A stretch of DNA of 64,000 nt from Paraburkholderia acidipaludis NBRC 101816 (GTDB lineage: Bacteria > Pseudomonadota > Gammaproteobacteria > Burkholderiales > Burkholderiaceae): positions 62,001 to 126,000 of the forward strand of contig NZ_BAXZ01000021.1 in NCBI RefSeq assembly GCF_000684975.1. Direction: 5' to 3'. The translations under genes were made by a program, and so were the position numbers. The notes under the pieces are model-generated. The model was given only the letters and a program-made list of their open reading frames with translations. It ran no database searches and was not told where the DNA came from. Positions 35,314 to 43,063 of the stretch are shown here, one piece after another (positions within the stretch are counted from its first letter, which is position 1; the number at the start of each line of letters is the position of its first letter).

Positions 35314-35353
35314 AGGGAAAACCCTATAATGCTCTTGTCCTAGGGAAAACCCT
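35314..35353 (+). promoter_or_regulatory. Duplicated AGGGAAAACCCT element with TATAAT
   Basis: AGGGAAAACCCT occurs at 35314-35325 and again at 35342-35353, 28 bases apart. Each copy is a dyad of AGGG and CCCT. The first copy runs straight into a perfect TATAAT at 35325-35330, and no good -35 is present, so an activator probably binds there. The small gene at 35380 follows. Confidence 0.65.
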
Positions 35354-35379
35354 GATCGTCCAACTAACCGGGAGCCGCC

Positions 35380-35535
35380 ATGAGCTTTATCTTCGCACTG
35401 GTCCAAAAGGTGAGCGACCTCTTCGCCTCGCCCTATCTGCCGCTGGATTCGGATTATTCGTACGAAGCGCGCCACCGCGAAGCCGAACGCATCCGCCTCG
35501 CGCGCTATATGCCTTTCGGCATGCCGCGCGACTAA
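35380..35535 (+). CDS. Small protein of 51 residues, unknown function
   Basis: A short open frame starts with ATG nine bases after a GGGAG site and stops with TAA at 35533-35535. The product begins MSFIFALVQKVSDLFASPYL, an amphipathic helix, and continues with an arginine-rich segment, EARHREAERIRLARYMP. Its tail is FGMPRD. It is framed by a strong TATAAT with a repeated dyad upstream and an intrinsic terminator downstream, which supports a real, separately transcribed gene. Short proteins with a similar start occur in Burkholderia; no function is known to me. Confidence 0.6.
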   Translation: MSFIFALVQKVSDLFASPYLPLDSDYSYEARHREAERIRLARYMPFGMPRD

Positions 35536-35654
35536 ACCTGCGTGGGTCGGAATAAGGGCTGAAGCCCTCGCTCCGGCCGGCAGCACGAGCGGATCGAGGC
35601 GGCGTCGGCCGCCAGCCTCGCCGCATTGAATCTGCTTTGAATCTGTTTCGCCAC

Positions 35655-35692
35655 ACAAGGCCGGGTTCCGTCTGGACCCGGCCTTGTTGCAT
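35655..35692 (+). terminator. Intrinsic terminator
   Basis: A perfect 12-base stem, ACAAGGCCGGGT with ACCCGGCCTTGT, encloses a nine-base loop and is followed by TGCATTT. It closes the transcript of the 51-residue gene and could also act in reverse. Confidence 0.75.
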
Positions 35693-35777
35693 TTGGCTCC
35701 CCGCGAGCATGCCGGCGCGCACCCGGAGCAGGCGCTATCCTTGCCGTTTCGGAATCGAGCGACAGGGAGCGACGGGT

Positions 35778-36698
35778 ATGAGCGGCAAGGTGACAGTGGC
35801 GGGCGTGGTCGGCACGGGGTTGATGGGCGTCGGGATCGCGACGCAGTGCGCGCTGCACGGGCTTCGGACTCTCGTGTACGACGTCGACCCTGCGCGCCTC
35901 GCGGACGTTGCGGCGAAAGCCGGGGCCGCGCTGGACGAACTGATCGACGCCGGCCGCATCGATGCGGCCGCCAAGGCCGCCGCGCTGGCGCGCATCGAGA
36001 CGACCGGGCGCCTGGACGTGATGGCAGGTGTGCCGTTCGTGTTCGAGGCCGTGCCGGAAGTGCTCGAACTCAAGCACCGGCTCTACGCGCAATTGAGCGC
36101 CGTGCTGTCGCCGGACGCGATCCTCGCGAGCAACACCAGCGGCTTCGAGCCCGACGCGCTCGCCGCGCCGCTGCCCGCGCCCGAGCGCTTCGTGATTGCG
36201 CACTTCTGGAACCCGCCGCATATGATTCCGCTCGTCGAGGTCGTGCCGGGGCGGGCGACGGCACCCGAGGTCACGGCGCGCACCGCCGCGCTGATGAGCG
36301 CGATCGGCATGGAGCCGGTCGTGCTGGCCAAGGCGATCCCGGGCTTCGTCGGCAACCGGCTGCAGTTCGCGGTGCTGCGCGAGGCGCTGAACATCGTGCG
36401 TTCGGGCGCGGCGACGCCCGACGTCGTGGACCGCGTGATGAAGGCGTCGCTCGGGCGGCGCTGGGGGATCGTCGGGCCGTTCGAGAGCGCCGACATGGGC
36501 GGCCTCGATACCTTCGTCGATATCTCGTCGCATCTGATGCCCGAACTCGCCAAGGACGAAGGCGTGATCGATCTGCTGCGCGAGCAGGTGGAGGCGGGGC
36601 GCGTGGGCGTGCGCAGCCGCGCGGGGTTCTACGACTGGGACGACGAGCACTTCGCACGCGTGAAGGCGGCGCGGCGCAAGCTGATCGCGGGCGGCTGA
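35778..36698 (+). CDS. 3-hydroxyacyl-CoA dehydrogenase family protein
   Basis: The 306-residue enzyme has an N-terminal NAD-binding fold, VAGVVGTGLMGVGIATQCAL, with aspartate in VYDVDPARL for NAD+. FEAVPEVLELKHRLYAQL and LASNTSGFEPDALAA follow, and FVIAHFWNPPHMIPLVEVVP has the catalytic histidine. The C-terminal domain has KAIPGFVGNRLQFAVLREAL and GPFESADMGGLDTF. Members oxidise 3-hydroxybutyryl-CoA, carnitine or gulonate (lambda-crystallin type). The substrate is open. GGGAGCGACGGGT precedes the ATG. The neighbours give no hint. Confidence 0.83.
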   Translation: MSGKVTVAGVVGTGLMGVGIATQCALHGLRTLVYDVDPARLADVAAKAGAALDELIDAGRIDAAAKAAALARIETTGRLDVMAGVPFVFEAVPEVLELKHRLYAQLSAVLSPDAILASNTSGFEPDALAAPLPAPERFVIAHFWNPPHMIPLVEVVPGRATAPEVTARTAALMSAIGMEPVVLAKAIPGFVGNRLQFAVLREALNIVRSGAATPDVVDRVMKASLGRRWGIVGPFESADMGGLDTFVDISSHLMPELAKDEGVIDLLREQVEAGRVGVRSRAGFYDWDDEHFARVKAARRKLIAGG

Positions 36699-36793
36699 CG
36701 TTGCGTGGATAGTTTGCGGGCGGGCGCTGCACAAATCGGGCAGCACGGCGGAAAAGCGTGGCGGGTCAAAGGGTTGGGCCGGGTGTGCGCAGC

Positions 36794-36828
36794 TTATCCA
36801 CACCCCTATCAACCAAATCTGTGGACAA
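36794..36828. repeat. DnaA-box-like inverted pair
   Basis: TTATCCACA at 36794-36802 is a perfect DnaA box and TGTGGACAA at 36820-36828 is the reverse complement of TTGTCCACA, one mismatch from the consensus. The pair lies in the 253-base gap before the flavin reductase-like gene. Confidence 0.55.
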
Positions 36829-36951
36829 GCTTGCCCCGGCGTCCCGCCACCTGACTGGCTCCCCGCGTGTCATAGTGCTAACCCATGCGCACCCGCCGCG
36901 AGCCGTTCAGGGCCGCGGTCTTCAATCTGCCACTCAGCACCGCCAAGCCCC

Positions 36952-37566
36952 ATGCCGAACACCTACTTCTACGACCCCGCTGTCGGCCACGGCCTCCCGC
37001 ACGATCCGTTCAAGGCGATCGTCGCGCCGCGTCTGATCGGCTGGATCTCGAGCCGCTCCGCCGACGGCTGCCTGAACCTCGCGCCCTACAGCTTTTTCGG
37101 CGCGTTCGCGACATTCCCGCCCATCATCGGTTTCTGCAGCGAGGGCCGCAAGGACAGCATCGGCAACATCGAGGCGACCGGCGAGTTCGTCTGGAATCTC
37201 ACGTCGAAGCCGCTGGCCGCGCAGATGAACCGCACCTCGGCGCCCGTTGCCGCCGACGTCGACGAATTCGCGCTCGCGGGCCTCACGCCGGTGCCCGGCC
37301 GCAACGTGAGCGTGCCGCACGTCGGCGAATCGCCGGCCGCGCTCGAATGCCGGCTGCTGCAGGTGGTGCGCTTTTCCACCCTCGACGGCACGCCGATGGA
37401 CAACTGGCTCGCGCTCGGCCAGGTGGTGGGCGTGCATATTCGCGAGGAGTGCCTCAAGGACGGCCTGTTCGACACGCACGCCGCGCAGCCGGTCATGCGC
37501 GCGGGCTACCGCGCGGACTACGCGCAGATCGGCGAGATGTTCCAGATGGTTCGGCCGACGGCGTAA
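36952..37566 (+). CDS. Flavin reductase-like domain protein
   Basis: The 204-residue protein has the split-barrel FMN-binding fold. PFKAIVAPRLIGWISSRSAD starts the domain, LAPYSFFGAFATFPPIIGF is the flavin-binding core, and DSIGNIEATGEFVWNLTSK continues it. Such proteins are FMN reductases or flavin-binding oxidoreductases, often partners of monooxygenases. No partner is next to it. The ATG at 36952 starts MPNTYFYDPAVGHG, the usual N-terminus of this subgroup. Confidence 0.87.
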   Translation: MPNTYFYDPAVGHGLPHDPFKAIVAPRLIGWISSRSADGCLNLAPYSFFGAFATFPPIIGFCSEGRKDSIGNIEATGEFVWNLTSKPLAAQMNRTSAPVAADVDEFALAGLTPVPGRNVSVPHVGESPAALECRLLQVVRFSTLDGTPMDNWLALGQVVGVHIREECLKDGLFDTHAAQPVMRAGYRADYAQIGEMFQMVRPTA

Positions 37567-37596
37567 GCGTCGCGGCCTTCGTCAGGAGAAACGCAT

Positions 37597-37896
37597 ATGC
37601 AGATTCCAGCGGGATCGGTGGTGGCCCTCAGCTCGGCTTCCGCGACGATGTTTTCGATGGGCATGCTCTTTCTCGGCTACTGGGGGCTGCACGAGCCGTC
37701 GCCCTGGAACTTCGGCGAGCGTGTCGTCGTGGTTGTCGCGCTGGCGGGCTTTGCCTGCCTCGGCAGCGTGCCGTTTCTCGCCACCTCGCCCATGGCGACG
37801 CCCGACGACGAGTCGCGCATGCGTATGGCGCGCCGCGCCTTCCTGTGCGGCGCGAGCGCGCTCTGGTGCGCGATCGTCCTTTCGCTGATCGTGTGA
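37597..37896 (+). CDS. Small membrane protein, unknown function
   Basis: The 99-residue product has three hydrophobic segments: residues about 8-28 (VALSSASATMFSMGMLFLGY), 42-63 (VVVVVALAGFACLGSVPFLA) and 81-99. The loop between the last two is basic (ESRMRMARRAF). No family was recognised. It follows the flavin reductase-like gene by 30 bases and has AGGAG at 37583-37587, so the two may be cotranscribed. Confidence 0.7.
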   Translation: MQIPAGSVVALSSASATMFSMGMLFLGYWGLHEPSPWNFGERVVVVVALAGFACLGSVPFLATSPMATPDDESRMRMARRAFLCGASALWCAIVLSLIV

Positions 37897-37994
37897 ACGC
37901 GTAGGCGCTCCGAAGCGCGGGGCGCCCTTCGCCTGCCGGAGCGCCTGGGGAATTTTGATACGATGCACGCTTTTCCAGCCGATCCCTTGACTGC

Positions 37995-40589
37995 GTGAAG
38001 CGTTACGTGTCGTTCGTCCGCGATCAGTTCGCCCAATGGTCCGCCCGCCTGAAGCCCGCTCTCGCGGCCGGCGCAGCGCGTCTTCAGCCCTTCGCCGCGG
38101 CGGCCTGCGCCCGGCTCAAGCCGCTTTTCGCGCGGGCGCTGCATCATCTGCGGCATCCCACGCGGCGTGGCGTCCTCTACGCCATCGCCGCCGTTCCCGC
38201 GCTGTTCGTCCTCTATGTGCTGGTGCTGATCCCGTTCACGCCGGGCATCGGCGATATCCGCAAGGCGCGCGTGGACGAGCCCGCGCAGGTGCTCTCCGCG
38301 GACGGCAAGCTGCTCGCCGAATTCGAGCCTTCGCACCGCGAGTGGGTGCCGCTCAACGAAATCTCGCCGCACATGGTCGATGCGCTCATCTCGACCGAGG
38401 ATCACCGCTTCTACGAGCACCACGGCATCGACTTCAAGCGCACGGCCGGCGCGGCGCTGCATACGTTCTCGGGCGATCGCCAGGGCGGCTCGACCATCAC
38501 GCAGCAGCTCGCGCGCAACCTCTATCCCGACGAGATCGGCCGCGCGCCCACGCTCACGCGCAAGATCAAGGAAGCGATCACGGCGCTCAAGATCGAGGCC
38601 GTCTACAGCAAGCCGCAGATCCTCGAAACCTATCTGAACACCGTGCCGTTCCTCTACAACGCGTACGGCATCGAGATGGCGGCGCGCACGTATTTCGGCG
38701 TGTCGGCGGACCAGCTCGACATCCTGCAGAGCGCGACGCTCACCGGCATGCTCAAGGGCAACGCCTATTACAACCCGGTGATCAACCCCGAGCGCGCGCT
38801 CGCGCGGCGCAACACCGTGCTTGCGCAGATGGTGAAGTACGGCAAGCTCACGCCCGCGCAGTACGCGACGCTTTCGAAGAAGCCGCTGCGCCTGGACTTC
38901 GAACGGCAGACCGAGCCGCCCGGCCCCGCGCCGCACTTCGCGCAGCAGTTGCGCCGCTGGCTCATCGCGTGGGCCGACCGCAACGACTACAACATCTACT
39001 CGGACGGACTGGTCGTAAGGACAACGATCGATTCGCGACTGCAGACGATGGCGACGGCCGCGCTCACGCAGCACGCGAACCAGTTGCAGGCGATTGCGAA
39101 CGGCACATGGGGCGGCAAGGGCTGCACGGCGGGTAACGACCTCTTCCGCACCTTCATGCGCGAAACGCCCGACTACAAGAGCGCGCGCGACGCGGGCGCG
39201 GACGACGCGGACGCGCTCAAGCAGCTCGCCTCCGACCGCGCGTTCGTGCGCGCGCTGTGCAAAAGCAAGACGGAGGTCGAGGCGGGCTTCCTCGCGATCG
39301 ACCCGCGCAACGGCCAGATCAAGGCCTGGGTGGGCAGCCGCGATTTCGCCGGCGAGCCCTACGATCACGTCCAGCAGGCGCGGCGCCAGCCGGGTTCGAC
39401 GTTCAAGCCGTTCGTCTATGGCGCGGCGTTCGCGGCGGGCGCGAAGCCGAGCGATACCTTCGTCGACCAGCCCGTCGAAATCCCGCTCGCGGGCGGCGAA
39501 ATCTGGCGCCCGGACGACGACGTGCCGCCCAGCGGCAAACCGATGACGCTGCGCGACGGGATCGCGTATTCGCGCAATCGCATCACGGCGCAACTGATGG
39601 AGCAGGTGGGGCCGGACAAGGTGGTGCGCCTTGCGCAGGCGATGGGCGTGCGCGACAGCGAACTCGACCCGGTGCCGTCGCTCGCGCTCGGCACGAGCCC
39701 GGTCACGCTCAAGGAGATGGTGTCGGCGTACAGCACGATCGCCAACGACGGCGAGTACCTGGAGCCGCGCATGGTCACGAGCATCGAAGACCGCAAGGGC
39801 AACGTGCTCGCCGAGTTTGCGAGCGCCTCGCCCGAGCGCGCGTTGTCCGCCTCCGCGGACCGCACGCTGATCGACGTGATGCGCGACGTGGTGAACCACG
39901 GCACGGGGGCGAGCATCCGCACGCGCTTCGGCATTCGCGCCGACGTGGCGGGCAAGACCGGCACGACACAGGGCAACACGGACGGCTGGTTCATCCTCAT
40001 GGACCCGCAGCTCGTGGCGGGGGCGTGGGTAGGGTTCGACGACGGCCGCGTGACGCTCGACGACTACTGGGGGCAGGGCGCGCGCAGCGCCTTGCCGATC
40101 GTCGGCGACTTTTTCCAGCGGGCGCTGCGGGCGCGCATCGTCGATCCGCGTGCGCGCTTCGATACCGAGGTGAAGCCGGGCGCTTTTGAAACGTTCCGCG
40201 AAACCTTCCGCGAGAAGCTCGACGCGTGGATCGAGAAGCTGTTCGGGGCGAAGCCGAAGGCGGCGGCGCCTGTCGCGCCGGTCAAGCGCGCGCCGCCGCC
40301 TGCGCCGCGTGTTGTGCCTGCGCCGGCTTCCGAAGCACCGACGTCCGTGGTGCCGGTTGCGCCGGAGGCGTCGGCGGCATCGGCTTCTGCGGCGGTGCCA
40401 ACGGCGTCCGGGCCGCGCGAGACCGGTCTGCCGCCTATTCTTGGTCCCGCGAGCACGCCGGCCGCTCCGTCGCCGTTCCCTGCGCAGGAACCGGCACTGG
40501 CACCGACGCCGACGCCGGATGACACCGAGCCCCAGAACGGTGGAGCAGGCGCGCAATACACGCCGCCGCTGCAGCAGCAGGGGCCGTGA
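37995..40589 (+). CDS. Class A penicillin-binding protein (glycosyltransferase/transpeptidase)
   Basis: The 864-residue protein builds peptidoglycan. One membrane anchor lies near residue 62-85. The glycosyltransferase domain has STEDHRFYEHHGIDF with the catalytic glutamate near residue 134 and GGSTITQQLARNLY. The transpeptidase domain has serine and lysine in PGSTFKP near residue 469, SRN near 525, and GKTGTTQGNTDGWF near 652. After about residue 740 the tail is rich in alanine and proline and is probably disordered in the periplasm. It starts at a GTG and lacks the usual OB insert of PBP1a, so it resembles a PbpG/PBP1B-like or PBP1C-like accessory enzyme. Which one is unsure. Confidence 0.9.
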   Translation: MKRYVSFVRDQFAQWSARLKPALAAGAARLQPFAAAACARLKPLFARALHHLRHPTRRGVLYAIAAVPALFVLYVLVLIPFTPGIGDIRKARVDEPAQVLSADGKLLAEFEPSHREWVPLNEISPHMVDALISTEDHRFYEHHGIDFKRTAGAALHTFSGDRQGGSTITQQLARNLYPDEIGRAPTLTRKIKEAITALKIEAVYSKPQILETYLNTVPFLYNAYGIEMAARTYFGVSADQLDILQSATLTGMLKGNAYYNPVINPERALARRNTVLAQMVKYGKLTPAQYATLSKKPLRLDFERQTEPPGPAPHFAQQLRRWLIAWADRNDYNIYSDGLVVRTTIDSRLQTMATAALTQHANQLQAIANGTWGGKGCTAGNDLFRTFMRETPDYKSARDAGADDADALKQLASDRAFVRALCKSKTEVEAGFLAIDPRNGQIKAWVGSRDFAGEPYDHVQQARRQPGSTFKPFVYGAAFAAGAKPSDTFVDQPVEIPLAGGEIWRPDDDVPPSGKPMTLRDGIAYSRNRITAQLMEQVGPDKVVRLAQAMGVRDSELDPVPSLALGTSPVTLKEMVSAYSTIANDGEYLEPRMVTSIEDRKGNVLAEFASASPERALSASADRTLIDVMRDVVNHGTGASIRTRFGIRADVAGKTGTTQGNTDGWFILMDPQLVAGAWVGFDDGRVTLDDYWGQGARSALPIVGDFFQRALRARIVDPRARFDTEVKPGAFETFRETFREKLDAWIEKLFGAKPKAAAPVAPVKRAPPPAPRVVPAPASEAPTSVVPVAPEASAASASAAVPTASGPRETGLPPILGPASTPAAPSPFPAQEPALAPTPTPDDTEPQNGGAGAQYTPPLQQQGP

Positions 40590-40602
40590 GCCGCGCGGTG
40601 GT

Positions 40603-40631
40603 TGCGCTCTTCGTTGAAAGCGAAGAGCGCA
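40603..40631 (+). terminator. Strong stem-loop after the penicillin-binding protein gene
   Basis: TGCGCTCTTCG and CGAAGAGCGCA pair perfectly over 11 bases around a seven-base loop, 13 bases past the stop. No T tract follows, so it is a probable transcript end or RNA-stabilising hairpin rather than a classical terminator. Confidence 0.5.
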
Positions 40632-41123
40632 CGCCGAATCGCGGTACGCAGGTCTGCCTGGCTTTCATTTGACATTGCCCGGCAGTCCGGCCTGAACGCC
40701 GGCGGGCCGACGCTTCGCATTCCACCGTAGTTATCCCCACTTTTTGTTCAAAAGCGTGTGGACAACCCTTCCCCCACACCGGTAAACCCTTGGTGCACAA
40801 GGCTTTTCGGGCGATGCGCGGGAAATGATCCTGCACCCCACGCGCCCTCAAACATCCATTCCCCCACGTTTCCCCACACGTTGCGCTGCGGGGAAACCTT
40901 CGTTCACCCATGTGGGGGACGGTCTACCTATTAGACATCTGTCTTGTAAGAACTACAAGCTAACGACGGACCATCTGCCGTTTCGACAAGTCACTTGTCG
41001 CACCAATACGCAGACAGCTTACGTGTTGATGCTGCGTTGCACGTGAGCACGCGTGGGGAAAGTCCGTTCCCCACGGCACGATGATGATAGGGCTACAACG
41101 CCAGGAAATGACCTAATCAAGAA
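40632..41123. other. Intergenic region between the PBP gene and the effector island
   Basis: No gene is supported here. The stretch is AT-richer than the flanks and carries several GTGGGGAA/TTCCCCAC dyads: GTTTCCCC and GGGGAAAC at 40868-40897, and CGTGGGGAA-AGTCCG-TTCCCCACG at 41052-41075, a hairpin 49 bases past the end of the minus-strand operon. DnaA-box-like TTATCCCCA and GTGTGGACAA lie at about 40733-40766. Confidence 0.5.
40859..40880. repeat. Left copy of an element flanking the effector island
   Basis: TTCCCCCACG, two T residues, then TCCCCACACG. The same two blocks occur at 50541-50564, separated by ATAT, on the other side of the vgrG-effector island. Only these two copies were noticed. 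Confidence 0.5.
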
Positions 41124-41513
41124 TTACTGCGATGGCTTCGCGACCTCCTCCTTCTGCCATGGAAACAAATCGCCACTCGACGGCTGTGTCACGGGCGGTA
41201 GTGTCACAACTGGTGGCAATACAGTTTGGTCGGTGCGCTCACAAGACAGGTCCCACCCAAACCAGATGATTGCGACCAAAAGCGCGGGTGAGATAAAGAA
41301 CAAGGTCGTTAGGCCAATTCTGAGGATTCCTTTCAGGCGGCGAAAAAGCAGGAACACTATCCAGGTTAGTCCTGACCAGATCGCCAACGCAGTCCAGAAA
41401 GCCAACAGAATGGGGCCACCTATACTGCCCATGTCGGCGTGACAGGTAAGTGGAAACAGGGCAAGTATCAGAACAGGCAAGGCAGCATTCCTGATGTTCC
41501 TTACTTCCCGCAT
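41124..41513 (-). CDS. Small membrane protein at the end of the effector-immunity operon
   Basis: The 129-residue product has a signal peptide ending near CHADMGSIG, then two hydrophobic segments, PILLAFWTALAIWSGLTWIV and a second at about residues 72-92, separated by a basic loop (RRLKGILR). The C-terminal tail is proline-rich and ends FPWQKEEVAKPSQ, which resembles FEWQKEQDAAKPPQ in the immunity proteins upstream. Its ATG shares a base with the stop of the preceding immunity gene (TGATG), so it is coupled to it. It may help immunity or be a remnant with a shared tail; the role is unknown. Confidence 0.7.
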   Translation of the reverse strand: MREVRNIRNAALPVLILALFPLTCHADMGSIGGPILLAFWTALAIWSGLTWIVFLLFRRLKGILRIGLTTLFFISPALLVAIIWFGWDLSCERTDQTVLPPVVTLPPVTQPSSGDLFPWQKEEVAKPSQ

Positions 41514-42793
41514 CACACCGACCTCTCGTAGGCCACAAGGGTCCAGGTTTCCGCCTTGGTATGCAGTCGCCTGCCAAACAGCGCATCCACGATCCTGAAC
41601 CCACTGCTCCCCAGTACGGAAAGAGGGGGCATGACCTCGCCCTTGCGGACAAAACAGGTTGCCTCCGGAAAGGCGCCAGCAATATGGGGAATAGACCACG
41701 TGCCACCCTGCGGGCAAACCTGCCCTGTGCGCGCTTCAGTACCCAGTGGCACCTGTTCGGCCTGTGCGCTTTTGACGGGCGCAAGAGGAAGCCCCGTAGC
41801 GGGATCGAGGTTCTTTTCTTTGGCAAGACGCGCGACCAGTTTCTCGTCGGGTTTTTGCGGCGGCTTCGCGGCGTCCTGCTCCTTCTGCCACTCGAACGTG
41901 CCGTCCCAGGCGGGTAGTTCAGCGGGCGGCAGCGGCGCAATCTTGTCGATGTCGGGGACCTTGGGGTTGAGGCCGTCGTGGTCGTTCAGAAATTTCCAGA
42001 TCAGACCGTACCGACGCGAGCGTTCTGGATCTTTAGACTGTCCAACGTAGTACATTTCATCCGAAGGATTCGTATCGAAGCCGTATTTTAGGAACGACGC
42101 CGATTGGACATTACCGGCCTGCGCACCCTTCTGGAAAGCCTTAACTGCATCGACATAGAGTTTGCGGTCCATCAGATCAATACCCAAGTAACTGCCGGCC
42201 TTCCCATATCCCTGATCGACCGAACATTCCATCATCTGCCGGGAAATATCTGGTGCTCGATCCTTCGGCGAAAGCAGGTCGCCTACGTAATATTGGCCTT
42301 CGGGGCTACCGAGGTCCGCTGCCTTGCGGAAATAAATCCGCGCCGCTCTCTCATCCTGCTTCACGCCGTAGCCGAGTTCGAGGTAGTGACCCATGTCGTA
42401 ATAGCCGCCGGGGATGCTGGCCGCGATTAGCTGCTCGGCAAGGTCGATGGTTTCCGTGGCTGCATGAGGCGATGACGCCTGCCCGGTAGAGACCAGCAGT
42501 TGAAGGTTGTGATTCGCCTTGTAATGACCATACGCGGCGGCGATCCGGTAATAGCGCGCTGCGGCATCGAAGTCTTTCGGACCGGGCTTCTTTTCGAGGA
42601 ACAGGGCGTACTGGAAAAGCGCATCAGCCTGTGGATCGAGTGGTGGAAGATGATCCGCTTCATGGACACAGGTAAAGGTCAGCTTCGCGCGCACGGCGCT
42701 CCAGTCGGCTTGAGAAGGCATCGGATTATCCTTGTTCGAACAGGCGCAAAGTGCGAGCGCCAAGCAGATCGCAATGGTGATGCTTTGCTTCAT
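41513..42793 (-). CDS. Sel1-repeat lipoprotein, copy A (probable Tle5-type immunity protein)
   Basis: The 426-residue protein has a leader ending in the lipobox LCAC near residue 18, so the mature protein is lipid-anchored in the periplasm. It contains Sel1-like helical repeats, for example ARYYRIAAAYGHYKANHNL, ARIYFRKAADLGSPEGQYYV and AVKAFQKGAQAGNVQSASFL. A C-terminal domain of about 140 residues follows WQKEQDAAKPPQ. Its position after a phospholipase D effector matches the PA5086-PA5088 immunity genes of Pseudomonas PldB. It is the most distal copy. Its N-terminal two thirds nearly match copy B, and its C-terminus diverges from B and C. Confidence 0.82.
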   Translation of the reverse strand: MKQSITIAICLALALCACSNKDNPMPSQADWSAVRAKLTFTCVHEADHLPPLDPQADALFQYALFLEKKPGPKDFDAAARYYRIAAAYGHYKANHNLQLLVSTGQASSPHAATETIDLAEQLIAASIPGGYYDMGHYLELGYGVKQDERAARIYFRKAADLGSPEGQYYVGDLLSPKDRAPDISRQMMECSVDQGYGKAGSYLGIDLMDRKLYVDAVKAFQKGAQAGNVQSASFLKYGFDTNPSDEMYYVGQSKDPERSRRYGLIWKFLNDHDGLNPKVPDIDKIAPLPPAELPAWDGTFEWQKEQDAAKPPQKPDEKLVARLAKEKNLDPATGLPLAPVKSAQAEQVPLGTEARTGQVCPQGGTWSIPHIAGAFPEATCFVRKGEVMPPLSVLGSSGFRIVDALFGRRLHTKAETWTLVAYERSV

Positions 42794-42796
42794 CGT

Positions 42797-43045
42797 TCAG
42801 TCCAGCCGCAAACGGCTTGCGCCGGTCCACATGAAGCCGACAAGTGAAGCGATAGGAGCCAGCCTCCTTTTTTGATAGCTAGCATTCCTATCAATAATAT
42901 TTTCCCAAGCGATAGCCGCATCATCAGGAACGTCCGATGCGCCGTTTCTCACGCCTCCCGTATGGATCTTCCACAGATGCCTGCGCAGCGGCTGCGTCAC
43001 GTCCATGCGTTCGCGACAGATGTTCAGTTCGCTGTCCACCGCCAT
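42797..43045 (-). pseudogene. Orphan 3' fragment of the phospholipase effector gene (distal)
   Basis: This 82-codon frame matches the last 82 codons of the intact effector, beginning at the residue corresponding to methionine 525 (MAVDSELNICRERMDVTQPL against MEVDSELNICHERMDITQPL). It lacks both HKD motifs and cannot be catalytic. The frame is open and undamaged, and the ATG is just upstream of immunity copy A (four-base spacing), so it may still be translated. It arose with the duplication of the immunity unit. Confidence 0.8.
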
Positions 43046-43063
43046 GCTGCGCCGGTTCCCGCA

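Noticed and set aside
36780..36960. Replication origin
   Set aside because: Only one perfect DnaA box and one near-copy are present, there is no AT-rich unwinding region, and no dnaA, dnaN, parA or repA gene is near.
42797..43045. Independent small toxin or immunity gene
   Set aside because: The 82 codons align end to end with effector residues 525-606 and add nothing new, so a duplication remnant is the simpler reading.
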